A DNA stretch of 64,000 nt from Bacillus sp. 123MFChir2 (GTDB taxonomy: Bacteria; Bacillota; Bacilli; Bacillales; Bacillaceae_G): assembly GCF_000383235.1 (NCBI RefSeq), contig NZ_KB910933.1:39826-103825 (forward strand), written 5' to 3'. Positions 60,015 through 64,000 of this stretch are shown piece after piece (the first letter of the stretch is position 1; every line of letters starts with the position of its first letter). The notes beneath the pieces were generated by a model. That model was given only the letters and a program-made list of their open reading frames with translations, did not search any database and had not been told where the DNA came from. The position numbers and the translations under genes are program-made.

Positions 60015-62621
60015 GTGAAGAAATTTTGGCTATCTGTATGTACCGCGATTACTGTTTGTGGTACCCAAACAGTAATTGTTGGAAATGCGAACACGGCTTT
60101 GGCAGCTAGTGCAGTTACAAATGAACAAGCGGTAAATGTCGATGGCTTGATGAAAACTAATATGAATGGTAACGGTATATGGTCAGTACCATATGGCTTA
60201 CAAGGTGCTAGTTATCTTGGAGACGTTACTAAATATAATGGTAAGATGGTTCATGTTATTGGTAGTGTGCAGGTAGGGGGTGTGCTTTGGTATCATGTGC
60301 AGGTAGAAGGAAAAGATGGAGGATACCTTGATAGTAAAGTATTAAATGTTGCAACGAATGTTAATCAAAATCAGCTAATCGTCTATACAGCAGGGAATGG
60401 AGTTTGGTCTAGTCCATATGGTGTAAATGGTGCGAGCTATGTCGGTTCTACTAATAATTATGTAGGAAAAGACATAAAGTTGCTTCAGAAATTAACGATT
60501 GGAAATGTTACATGGTATCAATTTAGCATGAATAATCAAGTCATTGGATGGCTCGATGGTCGTACGTTAAGTGGCTTGACAAATATACAAGCCATAAATC
60601 AGGCGGCTGTTATGGGGTCGACAAATGACAATGGTATATGGAGCATGCCATATGGCCTTCCAGGTGCAAGTTATTTAGGGTCGACCAATCAATATACTTT
60701 TCGAGATTTGCAGTTAATCGAGAGCGCTACATACCAAGGTATACAATGGTATAAGTTTAGTTTAAATGGCCAAGCTATTGGCTGGATTAGCAGCTATGCA
60801 TTAGACAATGCAGGAGTAGTAAAACCGGCAAATTTTTCGGTTGTTATCGGAAGTACGAATGGCAATGGCATATGGACAGTACCGTACGGAGTTGTTGGAG
60901 CACAATATGTACAAAGTACGAATGATTATGCTTATCAAACGCTTCAAGTTGTGAAAACTGCAACAATTGGAACCGTTAATTGGGATCAAGTAGCAAAGAA
61001 CGGTAAGATAATTGGATGGCTTGATGCTGGAAAGTCTCTTACAGATTTAACTAATATTAAAGATGAGAATCGATCGGCAGTTATTAAGCCGTCTACAAAC
61101 GGTGATGGTATATGGAGCTTACCGTATGGAGAATATGGAGCGAATTTCGTAGCGCCTACAAATGATTACAAATTTCAAATGGTACAAGTTGTACAAAGTG
61201 CAACAAAAGGTTCTACCACTTGGAATAAAATTAAGCAAGGTGATCGTGTTTTAGGTTGGGTTGATGCGAATATACTTTCTTGGCAAACTGCCTATACTCA
61301 GCTCGATCCAAACGGTGAAGTTCATTATAACTGGGGATATGGAAGTCCTGCTGGTTTTCCTTCTCAACAGTTCCAAGGTGATTTTGTTCAGAATAAGCAA
61401 CTGTCTGGAGGAGATTATTTTGTTCAGTCGTTTGCAGACGATGGCGTAAAGGTTTCGGTTGATAATAATTTAGTTATTAATCGCTGGTCGTTAGCTGCCG
61501 GTGAAACGAATCGTGTTTTATTACCAAACGTAGCAGCTGGTTCTCACAATATTCATACGCAATATTATCAAGATGGTGGACAAGCAGCTGTATTCTCAGA
61601 TGTAGTACCATTTGGTAGTTGGCTTGCCTATTACTATTCGAATGAATCTCTTTCTGGATATCCGGTTGCAGCTAAGACTATTCCACAAGCAGCAAATGGC
61701 GGCTTGCAAGATGATAATGGTTTTGAAAGATCACCGGCTACAGGTGTACCAGGAACCCATTTCTCAGCACGTTATGTTACAGCTAAGCGCCTGAAAGCTG
61801 GTCAGTACCTTCTGTATACAGGAGCAGATGATGGAGTTCGTGTATATATAGATGGAAAAAAAGTTATAGATACATGGGGATATAATGCTTACAATGAAAA
61901 GGCATCAAGAATTAATATTCAAGATAACTCAAACGCAGAAAATGGATTGTCCAATGTCCACTGGATTGAAGTGGAATATATGCAAGGGGCAGGATTTGGT
62001 AAGGTAACGACAACACTGAAGCCTTCTTATACATTTATTGACGTTTCACACTGGGAAGGAAATATAGATTGGAATCAAGTTAAGCAGTCTGGTATTAATG
62101 CTTCTTACATGAAAGCGACTGAAGGTACTTCATATACTGATCCAACCTATGGGCAATACGTACAAAATGCATCTGCAGCAGGTCTTTTAGTTGGAGCATA
62201 TCACTTTGCTCGTCCAGAACAAAATGACCCGATTGCGGAAGCAAAACATTTTGTTGATGTATTGAATCGATATCATACGGATTTAATGCCTGTCCTTGAT
62301 CTGGAATCACCATCTAGTCCGACAGGTAATATAACAGGGCCATATGTGACGAAATGGGCACGTACTTTTATTGATTATGTGCAGCAGACAACAGGAAAAC
62401 GCGTTATGCTTTATACAGGGCCTTGGTATGTAAATGGTTTTAATATATCGGGACTTGGCGATATACCTCTTTGGATTTCCAGATATAACTCTACTACTCC
62501 AACTATATTAGGTGATTGGAACGGATTTAATGCTTGGCAATATACAGAAAGCGGGAATGTAAATGGAGTAGGAACGGTTGATATAAATGTTACTACTTCT
62601 TTAGATGGACTTAGACCATAA
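60015..62621 (+). CDS. secreted GH25 lysozyme with five GW-like and two PA14-like repeats
   Basis: 868 residues from GTG 60015 (AAGGAGA 12 nt upstream). Signal peptide ending near ALAAS (~32); five ~70-residue GW/SH3-like cell-wall repeats (about 46-112, 122-188, 199-262, 275-340, 355-421; each with GIWS-PYG, TN-Y and IGW-D); two PA14-like beta domains (about 438-530, 535-668; SFADDGVKVSVDN and TGADDGVRVYIDG); C-terminal GH25 muramidase (672-868: FIDVSHWEGNIDW, MKATEGTSYTDP, AYHFARP, PVLDLES with catalytic acids). Would cut peptidoglycan at the cell surface, held by the GW repeats. Monocistronic. Confidence 0.88.
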   Translation: MKKFWLSVCTAITVCGTQTVIVGNANTALAASAVTNEQAVNVDGLMKTNMNGNGIWSVPYGLQGASYLGDVTKYNGKMVHVIGSVQVGGVLWYHVQVEGKDGGYLDSKVLNVATNVNQNQLIVYTAGNGVWSSPYGVNGASYVGSTNNYVGKDIKLLQKLTIGNVTWYQFSMNNQVIGWLDGRTLSGLTNIQAINQAAVMGSTNDNGIWSMPYGLPGASYLGSTNQYTFRDLQLIESATYQGIQWYKFSLNGQAIGWISSYALDNAGVVKPANFSVVIGSTNGNGIWTVPYGVVGAQYVQSTNDYAYQTLQVVKTATIGTVNWDQVAKNGKIIGWLDAGKSLTDLTNIKDENRSAVIKPSTNGDGIWSLPYGEYGANFVAPTNDYKFQMVQVVQSATKGSTTWNKIKQGDRVLGWVDANILSWQTAYTQLDPNGEVHYNWGYGSPAGFPSQQFQGDFVQNKQLSGGDYFVQSFADDGVKVSVDNNLVINRWSLAAGETNRVLLPNVAAGSHNIHTQYYQDGGQAAVFSDVVPFGSWLAYYYSNESLSGYPVAAKTIPQAANGGLQDDNGFERSPATGVPGTHFSARYVTAKRLKAGQYLLYTGADDGVRVYIDGKKVIDTWGYNAYNEKASRINIQDNSNAENGLSNVHWIEVEYMQGAGFGKVTTTLKPSYTFIDVSHWEGNIDWNQVKQSGINASYMKATEGTSYTDPTYGQYVQNASAAGLLVGAYHFARPEQNDPIAEAKHFVDVLNRYHTDLMPVLDLESPSSPTGNITGPYVTKWARTFIDYVQQTTGKRVMLYTGPWYVNGFNISGLGDIPLWISRYNSTTPTILGDWNGFNAWQYTESGNVNGVGTVDINVTTSLDGLRP

Positions 62622-62668
62622 CGGATTTCTTGTCTATATAATCGAAGAGAAGAAATAGCGAAACTTAA

Positions 62669-62710
62669 TGAAAAAGCAGACCTTTTTAGAAAAGGGTCTG
62701 CTTTTTCATG
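62669..62710 (+). terminator. terminator of the lysozyme gene
   Basis: GAAAAAGCAGACCTTTTT pairs with AAGGGTCTGCTTTTTC around a short loop. Confidence 0.88.
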
Positions 62711-62825
62711 CGCTAATATAATTTAGTATATATTTTTAGGTTCAGCATACAGGAGTTTTTTTGTTGAGGGAAATTTTTAATAATCTAGATGAATAGAAGT
62801 AATACACTTCATAGTTAGAATACTT

Positions 62826-63652
62826 TTATCTTAAAAATGTAGTGTAGAGTAGATATACATTTAAAATAGCGATAACTATTGCAATAAACCAAGCGATCAC
62901 TTTGGTCCAAAGTGAGTTTGTAAATTCACCCATTTTCTTTTTGTCACTAGTAAACATAACAAGTGGAATAACTGCAAAGGAAAGTTGAAGAGATAGGATA
63001 ACTTGGCTTAATACTAAAAGCTCCGTGGTTCCTTTTTCTCCATATATTAGCGTTATAATGACCGCAGGTATAATTGCGATTAAACTAATGACAATCACTT
63101 CAATATAACGAAATCCTTTATTTTGCAATAAAAGGATTAGTAAGATATCAAATGAAGTAATGCATACACCCCATACAAGAGGAACATGAAATAAAAGGTT
63201 TAATGCAATAGCAGCACCTATTACTTCCGCTAAATCACAAGCTACAATAGCTAATTCACATAATATCCATAAAACAAATGACACAGGTTTACTGAAATGA
63301 TCATGGCATGCTTGTGCTAAGTCTCTTCCTGTTACAATCCCTAACTTTGCTGATAGTGCTTGCAAAATAATAGCCATAAAGTTAGAAATCAAAATGACAG
63401 ATAGTAACGTATAGTTATAAGCAGACCCTCCAGCTAACGACGTAGCCCAGTTTCCGGGATCCATGTATCCAACTGCAACGAGATAACCAGGTCTCATAAA
63501 TGCTAGGAGCTTTCGAAGAGAATTTCCTTTCTTTGGTACCTCATACTTTTGTACACTTCACGTAAACTAGGATCGCTGTTCTGTTGCCGCCAGCCTTCCT
63601 GGTGTGGCATAGCAACCGTATTTTTCTCTTTGACTGCTTCTAATTCATCCAT
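62826..63652 (-). pseudogene. mntH: NRAMP-type Mn2+/metal transporter, frameshifted and internally deleted
   Basis: The true start is ATG 63652 (GGAGAGG upstream), reading MDELEAVKEKNTVAMPHQEG W; the frame slips near 63545-63555 (one base lost) and continues from 63530 as EVPKKGNSLRKLLAF then GYLVAVGYMDPGNWATSLAG, the NRAMP helix-1 metal motif DPGN. The protein then jumps from helix 5 (FRYIEVIVISLIAI) directly to helix 10 (YGEKGTTELLVLSQVILSLQ), so ~185 residues with the helix-6 motif are gone. Pro-Gly-Tyr is preceded by Arg, not the usual Gly. Non-functional proton-driven metal importer. Confidence 0.85.
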
Positions 63653-63755
63653 TACATATCCTCTCCTATTTAATTTGGTTTATTTAAAGTGAAAAGAAAG
63701 ATAATATTTCACGTCTGTTGATTATCTAAATTCTACCAAAAAATGAATACAAAAA

Positions 63756-63817
63756 GAGAGATTCCTCTTGTACAATGTAAGTTACCACACCAACATTGAC
63801 GAAACGAGGAATCTCTC
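63756..63817 (+). promoter_or_regulatory. hairpin sequestering the transposase ribosome site
   Basis: GAGAGATTCCTC (63756-63767) and GAGGAATCTCTC (63806-63817) are perfect 12-bp complements around 38 nt. The right arm includes GAGGA, the transposase ribosome site, and touches its ATG. Read-through RNA from outside the element would fold and hide the start, as known for IS10-like and IS231-like elements. Confidence 0.65.
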
Positions 63818-64000
63818 ATGAACAAGAATACCACGTCCCACACATTGATTCAAAACTTTCTTTCAGAAGCAGAGCTCCAGGCGATTTTAACGGAGTTCAA
63901 CCACACCGAGACAGCCCGAAAATGCACGGTTTCTACTGTTATTTCTTATTTGATTAGTGCTGCGACAAATGAATGGAAAAGCTTGCGTCACGCAGCCGAT
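63818..64000 (+). CDS. insertion-sequence transposase, N-terminal part (IS4-like)
   Basis: The first 61 residues only; the frame runs off the right edge. LIQNFLSEAELQAILTEFNH TETARKCTVSTVISYLISAA and EWKSLRHAA resemble the N-terminal domain of IS4-group DDE transposases of bacilli. ATG 63818 with GAGGA seven nt upstream, inside the hairpin described above. The left terminal repeat should lie just before 63756. Family assignment is tentative because no catalytic residue is in view. Confidence 0.6.
   Translation, partial: MNKNTTSHTLIQNFLSEAELQAILTEFNHTETARKCTVSTVISYLISAATNEWKSLRHAAD

Noticed and set aside
1-64000. CRISPR array, tRNA or rRNA genes, prophage or a complete new defence system
   Set aside because: No regularly spaced direct repeats, no tRNA-like cloverleaf region or rRNA sequence, and no phage structural or defence-type gene cluster was recognised; the tnpB genes are the only nuclease-like mobile genes.

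Overview
The window is AT-rich, tightly packed chromosomal DNA that looks like a Bacillus cereus-group genome. The evidence is the bcr1-type repeats flanked by TTTAT, a second repeat family, and the gene content (petite DUF3934, yndGHJ, Lnr-type and Bce-type transporters, an ECF operon), with Firmicute signals throughout (strong AGGAGG sites, TTG/GTG starts, T-box, L-box, FapR and Fur-like operators). No rRNA, tRNA or CRISPR array was seen.

Layout. 1-4.45 kb: tail of an ornithine/alanine racemase-like gene, then a Fur-boxed Fe-siderophore/citrate ABC operon (binding lipoprotein, two permeases, ATPase). 4.6-8.7 kb: DinB-like protein, NhaC antiporter, fumarase. 8.9-12.4 kb: nosD-nosL-nosY-nosF accessory genes with no nosZ in view. 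12.4-14.4 kb: decayed mosaic of repeats, an IS605 TnpB-related fragment, a broken HTH gene and a frameshifted GIY-YIG gene. 14.4-22.8 kb: MATE pump, HAD phosphatase, a lone FabH under a probable FapR operator, an SMP-30 lactonase, an MFS pump, DUF3995 and DUF445 proteins. 22.8-27.4 kb (minus strand): an ECF sigma/anti-sigma/membrane-protein operon interrupted by a TnpB element and a frameshift. 27.5-32.7 kb: two-component system plus ABC transporter resembling LnrJK-LnrLMN. 33-36.3 kb: a decayed gene, a cardiolipin-synthase-like PLD protein, a MITE with an 8-bp target duplication, a uridine kinase-like protein.

36.3-43.5 kb is a C4-dicarboxylate/amino-acid module: DAACS symporter, aspartase, malic enzyme and a GlnK/GlnL-type two-component system. 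The symporter promoter carries TTTTGT repeats of the type bound by GlnL, and a cre-like site. Together they would import glutamate/aspartate/C4 acids, deaminate aspartate to fumarate (fumarase lies at 7.2 kb), and decarboxylate malate to pyruvate.

43.5-50 kb: repeats, a small DUF3934 gene, a kinase fragment, an SDR protein, an MFS gene split by bcr1, T-box-controlled asnA, and L-box-controlled lysC. 50.2-53.4 kb: yndG-yndH-yndJ. 53.5-56.2 kb: BceAB-type peptide-resistance transporter without adjacent BceRS. 56.5-59.4 kb: glycerol facilitator, MFS pump, ArsR-DUF2087 regulator. 60-62.6 kb: large secreted GW/PA14-like/GH25 lysozyme. The right end holds a broken mntH and the start of an insertion-sequence transposase.

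A striking theme is decay: at least eight genes are frameshifted, truncated or split, often beside repeats. Several frameshifts are at homopolymers, so sequencing error must be excluded before calling them real.
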